From Mugil cephalus (Eukaryota; Chordata; Actinopteri; Mugiliformes; Mugilidae), in contig NC_061773.1 of NCBI RefSeq assembly GCF_022458985.1, positions 16,340,001 through 16,404,000 of the forward strand: a stretch of 64,000 bases of DNA, in the 5' to 3' direction. Under the pieces are notes generated by a model. It searched no databases and had not been told where the DNA came from. It worked only from the letters and a program-made list of their open reading frames with translations. The position numbers were made by a program, and so were the translations under genes. Below, one piece after another: positions 22,881 through 36,190 of this stretch (position 1 is the first letter of the stretch; every line of letters begins with the position of its first letter).

Positions 22881-23694
22881 TATACAGTAAATACATTAAG
22901 GATAAATTAACAGGCTATATCAAGTCAATTGCTTATCGTATTGTAGATATTATCGCATTTTAGAAAAGCAACAACAACAACATATCTACATGAGATAAGT
23001 AATACAAAGATAAGTAGATAGAGGAGGCAGATATCCAGATACAGATAACTGTGGCCTCTGGCCAACAGGTGCTCCGGTGGAGCTCCTTCCTGACCTGTGG
23101 GAGCTGCAGTATCTGGCTGAAGGGTCTACCGAAGGTCCCAGCGGTCTCATACAGGGGCTGAGAGAGGTTGTGCAGGATGTTTGATGGTTTGGCCAACGTC
23201 CTCCTCTCACCCACGCTGAGTCCAGAGGACGAGATAGAGCTCTTTTATCAGATTGTCCAGAATTCAAAACACCTTAAAATGAGCTTCTTCTGCAAAAATG
23301 ACATATTAGCTTAGATATTATTTGTCCACTTTTTTTTGAAGCACAAGAAGCAGAATCAGGATCAACATTTACGGTGACAATTAACCCGAGGAAACATCTG
23401 CACACGGAAATCAGTATCAGATTTTGACATGGTACACGTGTGAACATGTTTAATAAACTAGGAATGTTCACACAGTCTGAGAAAATTGATTTAATGTCAC
23501 AGGATTTAATCCCCATTCTTTGTCAATGACGGCGGTTAACATTCCACTAAATGGTTAACCAGCATTACAGATCATTGTGAAATGGGCGTGACAAGCGTTT
23601 TAAAATCCATGAACTCTGCGCCAGTTGTCAGTGAGTTTCTGAGAGCACTGCAGAGCGTGAACTGTCTACACGTAAGGCGAAAACTTCTGGAAAA
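22881..23694. other. Spacer before the transglutaminase
   Basis: A segment at 23050-23270 ('gctccggtggagctccttcc', 'cctgacctgtgggagctgca') looks like a repeat or decayed coding fragment that I cannot place. The transglutaminase promoter and 5' UTR should lie in the last few hundred bases; I saw no clear TATA box. Confidence 0.35.
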
Positions 23695-26600
23695 ATGACG
23701 GCCAACGCGAAACCATCTTGTAAGTACACCATCTTTTACATATTTAACTTTATCACCTCGTTCCTTGAGGCTCTCTGGCTAAGTAACAATTAATGTTGTG
23801 CGTGGTTACGAAATGTGTTCTGACAACATCATTTTGGCACTTGTAAGTGATGGCAGTTCAAACACGTCAAATCATGTTTAAGGTCCTTTACAATTACTAA
23901 AATACATTTCATGATCTTAGATAACATGGTCCAAGTCACCCTTCCAGTTTTCTAGGAAAGCTGTTGAACAGCTTTTGTAGAATATTAATAGAATAAAATT
24001 TTTTGGCTCAAACGGCTGCCGTACATGATTAAACACATACATGACAAAAAAGAAAAGTGCTTGTACTTTTCATGTTGACTTTAAAGTGTATTCAAGATGT
24101 TTGTTATGGTATATTCAAAAACCATGAGCTGAAGTGTGGAGAGCCAGAGTTTCTTGAAGATGTCAGAGTTGCTTCCCCAGTTCCTATTTTATTCCTCTAA
24201 TGAACGCTGCTTTAGCTGCACAGCATCAACCAGATACAGTGTTGTAGATTGATGATATTATATATTAGTCTGCCTCCAGTTTTCCAACAAGGGCTTTAGA
24301 CGGCTTACTTTACTCCTCTGTCAAACCATCTGTCTTCTCCAGCTACGTCTCCAAGTAGCTGATCACCTCTTCACAGTTCGCCTGGTTCAAGAGTCGGAAT
24401 AATATCTTTCACATAGTGTTTGTTAAATTTAAATCCGAAATTCACTGAAGCCAGACAACACTCAATGACACGCAACTGAGAGCATCTCTTAGCCTGACAA
24501 ATTCAAGTTAAAATCAAATCGGAAGAAGTGACTTCCAAAGGGTTCGTCCATGGTCCTGTCGGCTGTGGCGAAAGGTCGCAGAGATGTTTCTCACCCGGAC
24601 TGGTGACGACTGTGTCCGTCGTTGTTGGAACAGCATTCACTGAAACGGTGTCTGACTACGGTTTGTTTCACGCGAATCTAAAAAGTTAGCGCTAAAGCTG
24701 GTCGAATTTAGGTAATAAAACCAAAACAACAAAAGCCAATCTCTTAAGGATAGGGTCTTATCTTAGGTAAGACCTTATCCTTAAGAGATTGGCTGAAGTG
24801 TTTTACAAATGCTGTGACTGTCAGAGAGTGTGAGAATGCTACTGAAAAAGTGATAAAGACCTTATCTGATGATATAAGATTAACTGATGGTGATTTCAGG
24901 TGTGTGACGGGTCCTGTGTCACCTGTGTTGCGGGAAGCGGGGATCTTTTTGTTTGACTGCCGCATTCACACTGTTGAGCTCTCTTATTAACACAAGTTGT
25001 GTCTAATGTGTCGATATAAGGACTACACGTTTTATGATACTTTTAACACAAGTAGTGTGTGAGGGCTAGGTAGCTGCCTAGGCTTGGAAGCCTTTTTAGG
25101 TAGCGAAGACTCGATTCATTTCAGGGCTAAATGAGCCATAGTCATTTAACTGGACTGGGTCTGAGTCCTTTTCTTGGAACAAACAACGTTTAAAAGGAAC
25201 TTAGCATTGTGTTAGCTCCCTATGCCAACTACACACATCTTTGGTGATTTAACAAACAAGCCTTACACTATTTTCAACCACAGTCTCTGCCTTAACTCTA
25301 TGACAAAATACTGTTAGCCAGGTTTTGCTTTCTTGCACGTTTTACGATTTAATAGCTAAATAAAATGCTTATAAAGTTGCCATATTAAATTAGCCAGGCA
25401 AACTAAAACCAGTGAACAGGGAAAATGTATGTAGCTACTATTTAGCATTGTATAGTGACATAATAATTTACATAAAAAGCTATATCAAGACGATGGATAA
25501 ATAGATTTTTTCAATACCTTTGCGTCTGTGCTTGACAATTGGTAGCACACATCACCTAGCATAAGGACGCTTCACACTCACTGAGCCTAGCCTAGTTAGC
25601 AGGAGAGTCGGAGTTACTTGTTAGTTTTAAGGAATTAGGCGCGAAGAAGAGATGATGAAATAGCCATGTGATTTAACACGTGTTGTGTGTGTCGAATCAT
25701 CCTGATCAGGTTTCTACATCATGTGTAGAAAACACAATATGTGCCTGCTTAGTAAAAACTAACAAAGTGTGTCAGAAAACAACAGGTTTTTATTAAGAAT
25801 GACACTTTCCCAGGTTTTTGTCTAGAGAATTTAAGGTGAAACACAGGTCACATTGGACTCTTGCAACATGGCTCAGTAACTCCATCATTTTATACTCTGC
25901 TCACGCATGTTTACATATGTAATCCCCATTCTGCCCTACCCATATTTTCTGCCTCTAAATTGCTTGACAGCAGTTGAGGTGCAAGTTCTCTATGAATAAG
26001 TTTAAGGACCAGGGCTCTGTAAATGAGTCTGAGCACGCTCTGGAATTAAAACATGGGGCTCGTGTAACCAGCAAATCAACATATGTGCACGCATTCAGGG
26101 TGAAAATGGTCTCATTTTGGCTGAAAAGTGAAAGCGGTCCCGCTGTTGTACCGCAATATGAGCATGACTTAGGAACAATGTGTAAATGACTGTGTAAATG
26201 TTTTCAGTTTTCTGTATTTCAGTATATTTAAAAGTTTATTCTTGACTTCGACAAATCTTAATCCCTTACTAGACCTTTCTAGAGATTTAAAGCATACGTC
26301 ATACACCAGAGTTTGGTGTTATTGCCAAGTTGTCTGGGAGACAATTTCCATGACAAATGGGCAACAACTGAATACAGTAATTATGTTATGTTAAGCACCA
26401 CTTGTACATCATTCTTACAACCACAAAGGAAATATAAATCACACTTTGGTGATTTATTTCATTCATACACGTTATATGTGCTTTTATACAAAACCAATGA
26501 CCATGTAAATCTATGCATCATTTATAGTGTCATGAATAAAGACCTTTACGGAGATTCCTCCCCGTGAGGTTTTCTTTTTGTAATGGGGTGTTATAATAAA

Positions 26601-29600
26601 TATTACTGCCTAATGTTATTGTCTTCTTTTAGTTTTTGTTGGTGTGGACCTCCACTGTGTGACCAACAACACTCAACACCGCACCAGCAAGCTGTCGCAG
26701 GATCAGCTGATTGTTAGGCGAGGACAATCCTTCATCCTGACCCTTAAACTGAAGGAGTCTTTCAACCCTGAACTCCACCTGTTCACCTTCACTGCATCAA
26801 CAGGTTAGTTTCTTTCAGTCTTCTGCTTGTGATCTTTGAAGCCAAAACACCGTAAGTTAACCAAAGTTTTCAGCAGCTGGTGTTGACCTCTTTATGCACC
26901 AATGACGGCAACTAAATGTTTCAGGTAACTGCTGGTCACTCATCTTCTACAGCCGTGAGGGATTTTAGTCCATTAATCAAAACAGAACAGTTTCAGTTTC
27001 TGAGATGTTGGTGGGTTTCCTCACATGAACTGTTTGCTTCAGGTCCTTCTACAACAGGACCTGACTTTGACTTAGCTGCTCCTAAAATCAAACTCTTCTA
27101 CTTTGGTCTCATCTGTCCACAAAACATTTTCCTCTGCCTTTGGGCTTGTTCACACGACATCTAGCAAACTGCAGACATAAATGTTCTCTTTGGAGAGCAG
27201 TGTCTATGTCCTTGTCACTCTGCCATGCACACCATGTTAGTTAGTTAGTTTTTAACCCATGTTTAACCTGTTTAGTCCCATGGAGATCCATGATTTATAA
27301 GGAAGACCTGGCCAACACAGTATGTCAAAGTATGTCTGACAGCGGATTCCAAACTGTTTAGAGACGGTTTGTAACCTTTTCCAGCCTGATGAGATTTCCT
27401 GTGGTCTTCAGAAAGCTCACACACAATTATAATATTTCAGTGTTGTTTGTTTGAATGAGTTCTTTTTGTCTACTTTCATGACTTGTGTGAAAATCCACTG
27501 ATGTTTTGAGTATTTTATGAAGAAATGGAGAAAACTGTATATGGTTGACAAACTGACGGTATGGATATGAAGTTCATTACGGTCACTGCCCAATGAATGA
27601 AAGGTCCAGTAAATGAAAACTGAATATGTGGATGAAGATATAAATCACCACCTGACTAACTCATAAATCATCATCTTATCTTCATCTCTGCAGGAGAACA
27701 CCCATCTGAGAACATTGGGACAATGTCACGCTTTGGCCTCCCCGACTTTGTGAGGCGTTCACAGTCAGCAAAGGCGGTGTGGAAGGCATCCTTTCAGACG
27801 AGCACACCCGGGAGGACGGGATCCGTGACTCTGTTGATCACCCCACCGGCTGATGCTCCCGTAGGAAAGTACGTCTTGTCTGTGAAACACAAGGATGACG
27901 AAATACTGCTGAAAAATATGGTGGTCCTCTTCAACCCCTGGTGTCCTGGTAGGTTCATCATCAATCTGCCCAACTTTTTACATATGTCAAGTCTATATTT
28001 AGGTATATTCATGTAGCTCTATTTGTGTTTGTTAACTTTCTTTGTAGATGACTGGGTGTCTCTGGCTGACGAGGAGCAGAGACAGGAGTATGTGATGAAC
28101 GAACAGGGAATAATCTATAAAGGAAGTGGAAGCTACATCACTCCTATGAGCTGGGACTATGCACAGGTATGAACAATATATTTAAACCCCATTGACCAGA
28201 TCAAAAGTACAAACACTTGCAGCAACTACTGCGTTTGAATACTGCCACATTGAGGAAGATACAGTTTAAGAGCAGCTTTGATCTTCCTGTCCAGTTTGAG
28301 AGTGACATGGTGGAGATTTGCCTGAAGTTGTTGGACCTCAACCACAAACACCTGAGAGACCCAGCTGATGACGTCTCTGCTCGCTGCAATCCCATCTATG
28401 TCAGCCGCGTGATCAGCGCCATGGTACGTCCCACTCTGAGTGTTCTGAATGCATTAATTCACAGGCCGTTGATAGCGGAAAGCAAGTCCACAAGCGTTTT
28501 ACAAAAATATCTCAACAATTATTGGATGCATTGTCATGAAATTTGGTGGAGCCATTTGTAATTCCTTGAAGATGAACCCTACAAGATTTGGTATTCCGCT
28601 GGCTTTTTTTTTTTTTTTTTTAAAGGGCCACCATGAGGTTGATGTTTTGGGGTGAAACATCTAAACAGTTGTTATTGTCATTAAAGTGGATGCATGGCCT
28701 AGAAATTAACTTTACTTTTGCACCTCACAGATATGTAATATTGTATATATAGGAAAAATGTTACACAATACGAAAGTATAATAATTATGTTTATAATAAA
28801 ATAATAAGTACATGTCCAATATGTTTATAATTTTGAGAACTTGAGAACAAGTCACAGATAAAGGTTATTCCCCTTCACCACGAATTATTAGATCCAAATA
28901 TAAATTTTCTTTCTCTCTCTCTCTCCTTTTTTTTTCCTTCCTCCAGATAAATACCCAGGATGACAGCGGCGTCGTGGAGGGTCGCTGGTCAGGTTCATAT
29001 TTCGGCGGAAAGCTTCCCTCACACTGGAGCGGCAGTCATGCCATCCTGAAGCGCTGGTACGACAGCGGCTGCCATCCAGTCAAATATGGACAGTGCTGGG
29101 TGTTCGCTGGCGTCATGTGCTCAGGTAACGCCAGACTCTGCAGCTCCTCACCTTACATCTGGAGTTACACCCGAAACAGGAACAATTAGTTTGGTTTAAT
29201 CAGTGGTAAAATGGCAACTTTCATAAGAATAAAAAGCTAAATATTAGCTATAGAAGCATCCTACTTTAGTTTTAGTCTAAACTTATTCCCTCAAAATGAC
29301 ATGTTGAAATATTTTGAATTTGAATTGATTCCCATGGGTGATTTCTGGGTGTTGTAGTTTAAATCTGTTAATAACAGTCAAATTCTTGTGGTGTGAAATA
29401 TAACTCGCTAGCTGGTCTGAGTGGTTGATGAGAAGCAGCAGCTCTCTGACGCAAAGCCGTGTTTGCTTGCAGTGATGCGTCTGCTGGGAATCCCTTGCCG
29501 TGTGGTCACCAACTACCACTCAGCTCACGACAACAACAAGAACCTGATCATCGACGTCTACCACGCTGACTACGGAGTCAGGGAGAAGGAGAGCAATGAC

Positions 29601-32600
29601 AGCATTTGGTGAGACACGAACCATTCAGCTGCTGCTTTTACGTGGTCACAAGTGTTCACAAGTGTAAAATAACTTTAATCCAAGCAGTTTTAATTTACAT
29701 GTCTTCATTTTTTTTTTAAATAAATATAAATATAAAAACTAAGGCACATAACAGATGGAACAGATTAAAATGGCATGTAGTGCACATACACAGTATTCAT
29801 CATTGTTAAATAAAGCTTCCAGTGCTGTAGTAAGCATGTTGCTGTTTTTAAACTGATGAATATTAGAGGAAAGTAGAGGGTGACTCTGATCTACAGCGAG
29901 CAGATGAAGCTTTTGCTCCAGCGGTACAGAACATACAGAGCTTCTTTCTAAATCGGTTCTCCTCCGGAGCCTGACTTACTGTTGTGTTGTATTTAAGGAA
30001 CTACCACGTCTGGGTGGAGGGCTGGATGAGGCGTCCAGACCTGGCGAAGGATGGCAAGTACGACGGCTGGCAAGTTGTGGATCCAACACCGCAGGAGAAG
30101 AGCGATGGTACAAAAGACCCCATGAATGTTTTCCTTACCTCTCCGATGACCTGCTTCTCGTCCTTCCAGTTCATGCTGACATTTGCCTGCATAGATTTAC
30201 TTATCATAAATAGTAAAAGTTTGATTTCACTGCTAATATTTTAACTGGAGTGAACACAAAACGTGCTTTCGCAGCTAATTTAAATCAGTTGAAATTCATT
30301 CTGCATGTTTAGCGTCGTTGTTAGTGCAGATTTTTATTAACTGTTTTGCGTCTCGGCCTGCAGGTGTGTACTGCTGCGGCCCAGCTCCGGTCTCCGCCGT
30401 CCTCAACGGAGAAACCCATCTGAAGTACGACGTGCCGTTCGTCTTCGCTGAGGTCAACGCCGACTGCATTGACTGGATGGTGAGTGAATGGAGCTGGAGC
30501 CTTTAACTGAATCAATATTAGGAATTTTTTTTTAGAAAAGCGCTATAAATTATTGTCTTTTGGTTGTTGTGTGTCTTGTCAGATCAAAGCTGACGGGTCA
30601 AAGGTGAAAATTTACTCTGACACCACGAGAGTCGGACACAACATCTCCACCAAGGCTGTGGGCTCCAATCGGAGGGTGGACATCACTAACACCTACAAGT
30701 ATGCAGAAGGTGAGGCACATAAACTTCAGGTGTCATTTAATTTAAAGACTTGTTGCCACTCTTCAGACTCTTCAGTTTATTTGACGTTACATGTAGTTGA
30801 GAACGATCCTGATCTACATCCACTCTTTATAGGTTTAATAACAGACCAGAGATAGTGGTTTATTCTTTTGGTGTCAACCATCGTTACAGGAACGGAGAAG
30901 GAGAGGACTGTGTTTAAATATGCCCTTACGAGAGTTCACACCAGTGACATGGTGGAAAGCATTAACAACGGAGAAGTGAATGGAAGCGCGGGCGCCGATG
31001 ACCAGTACGGAGGAGAGGGCGTGAACAAGCTGACGGAAGACACAGAAGAAGTGGTTCCAGAGATCGTCGTTCCGCTGCCACCTGTGACCATACGGTTTCA
31101 AGAGGTACGTCACAGGGGCCACAAAAGGGATGATAAACCATAAATCATAACCAACCAACCAACCATAAACTATAAAAGTGATGGGGCGTATCCTCAGTAA
31201 AAAGGATGTTTTTGATTAGTGACACTACTGCAAAAGTCTTTCACAAACGCTGGTTTCTGCTATACAGTATATTATTAATATTACTTAATCATATCAGAAA
31301 TGACTGAATGATTCACTTCTTGTCCTGTCGCTCTTCAGGTGTCCAAGCTGATAAACACAGAGGATGTGAAACTGAATCTGCTGCTGAGCAGCGAGAGCAA
31401 GGCTCCCAGGCCGGTGTCCGTCAACGTCAGCGTCCAGGCCATGAGGTACAACCGCTCCCCGGCAGCCAACATCCAGACCAATACAAGGGAGGAGACGCTG
31501 CAGCCTGGCAAAGGTGACCCTTCTTCTGGACCGAAACGCCGCTGTTGCTCAAATGCAGACATTGAACCTAAATTACCTGAACGTAGCCTTCACCACTAAA
31601 TATCTCCGTCTCCACAGAGCTGTGCATCCCCATCCTGGTGCCATTCTCGGCCTACCACAAGCACATGGTGGAATGCGAGAGCATGACGATTTCAGCCCTG
31701 GTCACAGACAAGCAGAAGCCGAATAACACATACCTGGGTGTGAAGGACGTCGTGCTGAAGAATCCCTCGATGTCCATCAACGTCAGTGCAACCCACTCTC
31801 ATGTCTTTCTCTGTCCTTCCGTCAACTGACTTTCTTAAAAGCAAAAGCTACAGCGCTTGGTGGTGGTATCTCCTTCCCACAGCCTCAAAGTCCAGTGTTT
31901 TTGTGAAGTAGTCGTAAAATCATGCTAAAGTCTGCATGCTAACTCACAATGGAGGTGTTAGCATGGTTATTAAAACCATCACAAAAACATCACAATATTA
32001 GTTTAGTGTGTTAGCATGCTAATGTTTGCAGATTAGCACTAAACATAACGTGCAAAACTGAACTCATGGGAAAGTTGTGTATTGATCAAATTAGAACTTG
32101 ATGGAAGCGCTAAATGAAAAGTCAGCAATTTATCCTCCTCATATTTTGAAGTGTTTGCTCCTTGTTTTTCTGCAGAACATCTTTCTTAGTTGTTGTGTTG
32201 AGTGCGCAAACAGTAAAGTGTGTGTGTGTGTGTGTGTTACAGGTTTCCACTTGGAACAAAATATACTGCGAGTCAACCGTGGAGGTGGTTTTCACAAACC
32301 CTATCAACCAGGTCCTGAAGGAGTGCACTCTGACTCTCTCTGGAAGTGGTCTCTTCCAAGATGAGATGCAATACACGTGAGTTGCTTCTAACGTAACCAG
32401 GAGGGAACTTAGAATTTAACGTTTTTTAAGGTTATTTAAAAGTGGCAACAATAGTCACAAGTTACGAGAGTGCAGAACATTATTCCTTAATATTTTGTGT
32501 ACATTCTTGACTTTATGTTAAAATTAATAAAACTACTGTATGTGTATTGAGCATTTTCCATCGGACTTATTGATTTTGATTAGTGCTGGATATCCAGAAA

Positions 32601-33038
32601 TGTTTCCATAATGGAAAACACAAAATCAAATTTTTCAGTTTCAATTGTGCTTATGTACCCTGAGGGTTTCTAAACTCCCACACCATGTATGTTATCATTA
32701 TGCCGAGGTATCGTAGGGGGTATTAAATTATATGTGTATTCTAAATTGTATTTTAGAGTTTCTAATTGGAAAATGAATTTAACATCTTGATGACTCGTCC
32801 TGCATTCAGGGGGACATGTACTAATTTTGCGCACAAAGCAAAGCGTGACTGCGAATGGTAAAGTGTAACCAAAATTTGCTTTACCTGCAGACTTCCGGAC
32901 CTGAAGCCAAACACCAGGGTGCGGATCCAGTTGCCTTTTACTCCCTACAAGAGCGGAGAGAGGACGCTGCTGGCCGACTTTGACTGCTCCGCCTTCAGAG
33001 ACATCAAGGCCAGCTGCGTTGTCAATGTCAGAATATAA
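23695..33038 (+). CDS. tgm: Protein-glutamine gamma-glutamyltransferase (TGM2/TGM5-like)
   Basis: A calcium-dependent enzyme joining glutamine and lysine side chains of proteins. Exons: 23695-23719, 26633-26803, 27694-27948, 28048-28166, 28295-28423, 28947-29124, 29473-29608, 29998-30107, 30364-30479, 30583-30709, 30890-31104, 31339-31513, 31618-31781, 32243-32376 and 32891-33038. Together they give 733 codons plus TAA with no frame break. The catalytic Cys is in [11 protein letters not shown] (about residue 283), the His in NYHVWVEGW (341) and the Asp in VVDPTPQE (366). The N-terminal beta-sandwich begins FVGVDLHC, and two C-terminal beta-barrels follow. The acidic linker (about 490-515, [20 protein letters not shown]) resembles the loop between core and barrels of TGM3/TGM5. 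The active-site and calcium regions look TGM2-like. There is no TGM1/FXIII-type N-terminal extension. The ccndbp1 neighbour argues for the EPB42/TGM5/TGM7 cluster; exact orthology is unsettled. Confidence 0.92.
24734..24794. repeat. 27-bp inverted repeat with 7-nt loop (hairpin)
   Basis: The arms 24734-24760 and 24768-24794 are reverse complements except for one position, with a 7-nt loop (TCTTAGG). The first arm starts AGCCAATCTCTTAAGGATA. A related half-site ('aaagaccttatc') lies at about 24856. It sits in intron 1 of the transglutaminase. It may be a small inverted duplication or the footprint of a fold-back element. Confidence 0.85.
26880..27545. mobile_element. Tc1-like transposon relic (transglutaminase intron 2)
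   Basis: The phrases 'ctactttggtctcatctgtc', 'cacaaaacattttcc', 'agcaaactgcagacataaat', 'ggagagcagtgtctatgtcc', 'gccatgcacaccatgtt', 'aacctttccagcctgatgag' (approximate) and 'gacttgtgtgaaaatccac' follow, in order, a well-known fish Tc1 family. Internal sequence is deleted and frames are destroyed. Confidence 0.7.
28495..28660. repeat. Dispersed fish repeat (intron)
   Basis: The wording 'caacaattattggatgcatt', 'gtcatgaaatttggtggagc' and 'ccaccatgaggttgatgttt' belongs to an abundant teleost interspersed repeat, interrupted by a T run near 28602-28620. It lies in the intron 28424-28946. Confidence 0.6.
28700..28760. repeat. Tc1-like terminal fragment
   Basis: 'acttttgcacctcacagata' and 'tgtaatattg' repeat the terminus also seen at 1125-1155. 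Confidence 0.5.
31915..32065. repeat. Dispersed repeat with 'gttagcatgctaatg' wording
   Basis: Repeated GTTAGCATGCTAATG-type words in the intron 31782-32242 match a common teleost dispersed repeat. A (TG) tract (32219-32237) precedes the next exon's acceptor. Confidence 0.5.
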
Positions 33039-34680
33039 GTACTCGCGAAACAAGATGTTGGATGCTTAACATTCCACAAATGAATACACTATATATGGTA
33101 AATGAAGAAACCTTTATTGTCAGCCTTTACTCAGTGTGAGATATCCTATATGCTTTGGGTACACTCCCAGAATCATTTCTCTACTGTGACCACTATAACA
33201 TGTGTACTTTTAATTTACTTTACTCCACTTTGACTTTATTGAGGGATTTCGAGTATAAACTTGGTAGAAACAGGGTTTAGAAAAGCTCCGAGCACTATGA
33301 ACTTGAATCAGAACTAGCAGCTTTCTTGCTAAAGTGTCATTTTTTTTTTTGCTGCTGCCACTTTTATGATGTTTGTCCATGTATGTTGGCAAATATTAGT
33401 CTTAAATTGGCGTTGAAGTGTGTCTGAATGTATTGCACTGTTACCTACAAAATATGTAATATATATTTGCTCCAACCTTGACGTTGAATTGTTCTGTATT
33501 TATTCTTACACGTATTTTACAGTTTGTCATTAACCAGAAAATTATTTTGAAAGGTTGACGACCTTCTCAACAAATTTTTGTGTAACGCCTCATGTTCATG
33601 CAACTTTCTCTCAAATAATGCCCCTAGTGTTCAACTCAAGGAAATGCAACAACCCAACCATGGGAGCAAGGCTAGCCTTCTTCCTCTGATTTTAGCTTGT
33701 GTGTTAACTTGTTCAAAACAAATAAAGAAAATGACACCAGAACTTCTCAAACTGCTTGCAGTTCAGGTTTGTTAAACAGAACATACATCACTAAATTAAG
33801 TACCGATCACTCACCTGGAAAGCTGCTTCATTTTTACAACTACATACCAAATTTCCAATGAACGCACTGGCTAAACTAGTTTCTTTTTGTCAGCACTGTC
33901 AAGCACCAATGATTTTCAACTCAGTGCAGGATGTACTGGATAAATGAGGTTGGTTATAGATAAAGGGCAACTTGTCAAATGTCAATCTGGCAAAACCGAC
34001 GCAGATTAAACAAATAATACCATAATTAAAACCACCAGAATTAGTCAGCAGTACATTTAATGTGTTGGTAACACTTCATGGACAAACTATTCCCAGAATC
34101 TCCTGTCAAAGTAATAACACGGAAGAATGCAGCTGAACCTGGTGTAGACAAAACAAAAAACAAAAAAAACCTGAACGCACATTTGATTTGTCTTGACATT
34201 ATCTTATTCCTGGGGATAGGCGGAGGAATGACTGACATGACTGAGTATGCAGCCGCCTACAAAAAAATGTCATACCTAGACGTCTGTGTAATGCTCTTAA
34301 GTGGAGTGACATAAGTGCAAAAATACAGCTTTTGATTTGGTGTTGAAGTGCCTCCTTGTGGCTGTAAAGTGAACTGAATCAATTCAGGCTTATTAAGACC
34401 ATTTATGCAAAGTTCATGAATCCACTAGTAAAGCACAGTCACGTTTTCATTTTCATTAGCAAGTGGATGTATAGTGAGCATAAACACAGTCTAATATCAC
34501 TGTCCTGCACTAAATTCTCCTGCAGGACTGTTCTAATGTGCAGGGGATGTTGAAAGATTAAACTGGATAAACTGTGGACTGTTAAACTAGATCACTTAAG
34601 TATTTCTGTTTTTAGCCGAGCCCACTGACTAAAATGTAGTTGTCAAAGTAACAGGAACACGTTCAATAGTACTACTACGA
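33039..34680. other. 3' flank of the transglutaminase and spacer
   Basis: A/T-rich 3' flank; AATAAAG at about 33721 is a candidate poly(A) signal. The remaining sequence contains no exon-like frames. Confidence 0.4.
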
Positions 34681-34682
34681 CC

Positions 34683-35036
34683 GGTGATGGGAATAACGGC
34701 GTCAAAATAAACGGCGTTACTAATATATTCTTTTCAGTAACGGGTAATCTAACTAATTATTACTACCATCGTTATAACGAAGTTTCCGTTACTGAAAATT
34801 AAATGGGCCGCGTTACAAACTAAACCCGTCTGTTATCATCCGACTTGGTTCTCAAGAATCTACTAAGAAAAGAAAAAACAAATTCGTAGAAATATTTAAA
34901 CTTAAATTTAAAAAAAAAAGAAAAAAAAGAAGAAGAGTAACGCAATAGTTACTTTCCCTGGTAACTAGTTACTTTTATAGTGGAGTAATTCAGTCACTAA
35001 CTGAGTTACTTTTTGTGAGAAGTAACTATAACTGAA
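34683..35036. mobile_element. MITE with 'ACGGCGTTACT / AGTAACT' ends
   Basis: It is made of many copies of GTTACT and AGTAAC in both orientations, starting 'gatgggaataacggcg' and ending 'gagttactttttgtgagaag'. It resembles a fish non-autonomous DNA element, probably hAT type. It is degraded in the middle by A-rich runs (34866-34935). Confidence 0.5.
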
Positions 35037-36190
35037 TGCCACTGGATGCCACACTACTCACACTCATAGTTGTAACCATAGACATATATACGCTGTCTAA
35101 GTCTATGGTTGTAGCGTCCAACAAAAATACTGAACTCCCACAGTGCATTGCAGCACCTATAGTATACTCCTTTTTTTATCGAGTATTTAATTCAAATTTA
35201 CTTTTATTTACTTCGTTAGTTTTTAAAATATAATTCTGAATTTGAATTTATGGTGATCTTGTAACATTAAAATAAAATGTGTTTCATTTTTTGTCGCTCA
35301 AAATATACGTCACAACTGCCGATGTGCGTCGACTGCATCAAGTCTTTATTAGCCAAAGATCCTTCTGTAGTATTTTTTCCATCTTAAATCCCATTGTCAC
35401 CACACACAAAAAAATGTTTCTATAACAAAACTATGATGATTTTTACAGATTAGAATAGCCTAATTTCTGCTAATTATTTAAATTGAGATACTTCCACGCA
35501 AACACCTTAAATATAGCAGAGTATAGCAGTGTGTAAACTGAAAGTGAAAACAATATGGGATGGGACAATTTGTTTGTTTGTTTGGGAGGTTTTTGTACTA
35601 CGTTTCCTTTTAAACGCAAGAAAACTCGATAAAAATAAAAGCAGATTCAAACGTATATGGAATGTGGCTGCACAAATACAGATATCAAAGTTCAGTAGAA
35701 AGAAAGAAAAAAAGAAAGAAAGAAGAGGCGATATTTGTTTTAAGTGCGGAAGCCCCATTTGCTTTCAAATATCCAAAATAGAAACCAAACACTTGGCGTG
35801 CTCTGTCTAATGGGCCATTCCAATGACTACGGAAAATATGCCTCTCATCAACTTTCATCTCGAAAATAAAGTAAAATGTAATAGTTGGTCAAAGCTCGGG
35901 AGACGAAAAGACGAAAACAGAACTAATCAGCAATAGGGTAACTGAATTACTCTCTTAAATCATATCAATCCCAATACTTTTTTTTAACAGTGGCATATCC
36001 GCAAATGGGTCAGCGCGGGCCATGATAGGCGTAAGTCCTACACTTTCGTTACGACCTGAACGCGTCGTGAGAACGAAGGGAAACCGATACAGTATAGAAG
36101 GGAACCCCCCACCACCACCACCACCACCTCCCTCCAGAAGTTACTGGAGCCAGCCGGCAAGTTCCTCACTTCCCCCTCCCCATAAAGCCC
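35037..36190. other. Upstream region of tomm34
   Basis: This includes an imperfect inverted repeat at 35077-35113 ('aaccatagacatata' against 'tctatggtt'), a GAAA-rich tract (35699-35730) and, near the end, a (CCA)n tract (36108-36128) in GC-rich sequence. No gene is seen. Confidence 0.4.

Noticed and set aside
24734-24794. Hairpin as a microRNA precursor
   Set aside because: The stem is nearly perfect and there is no sign of conservation or arm bias to judge, so an inverted duplication is more likely. It is kept as a structural finding only.
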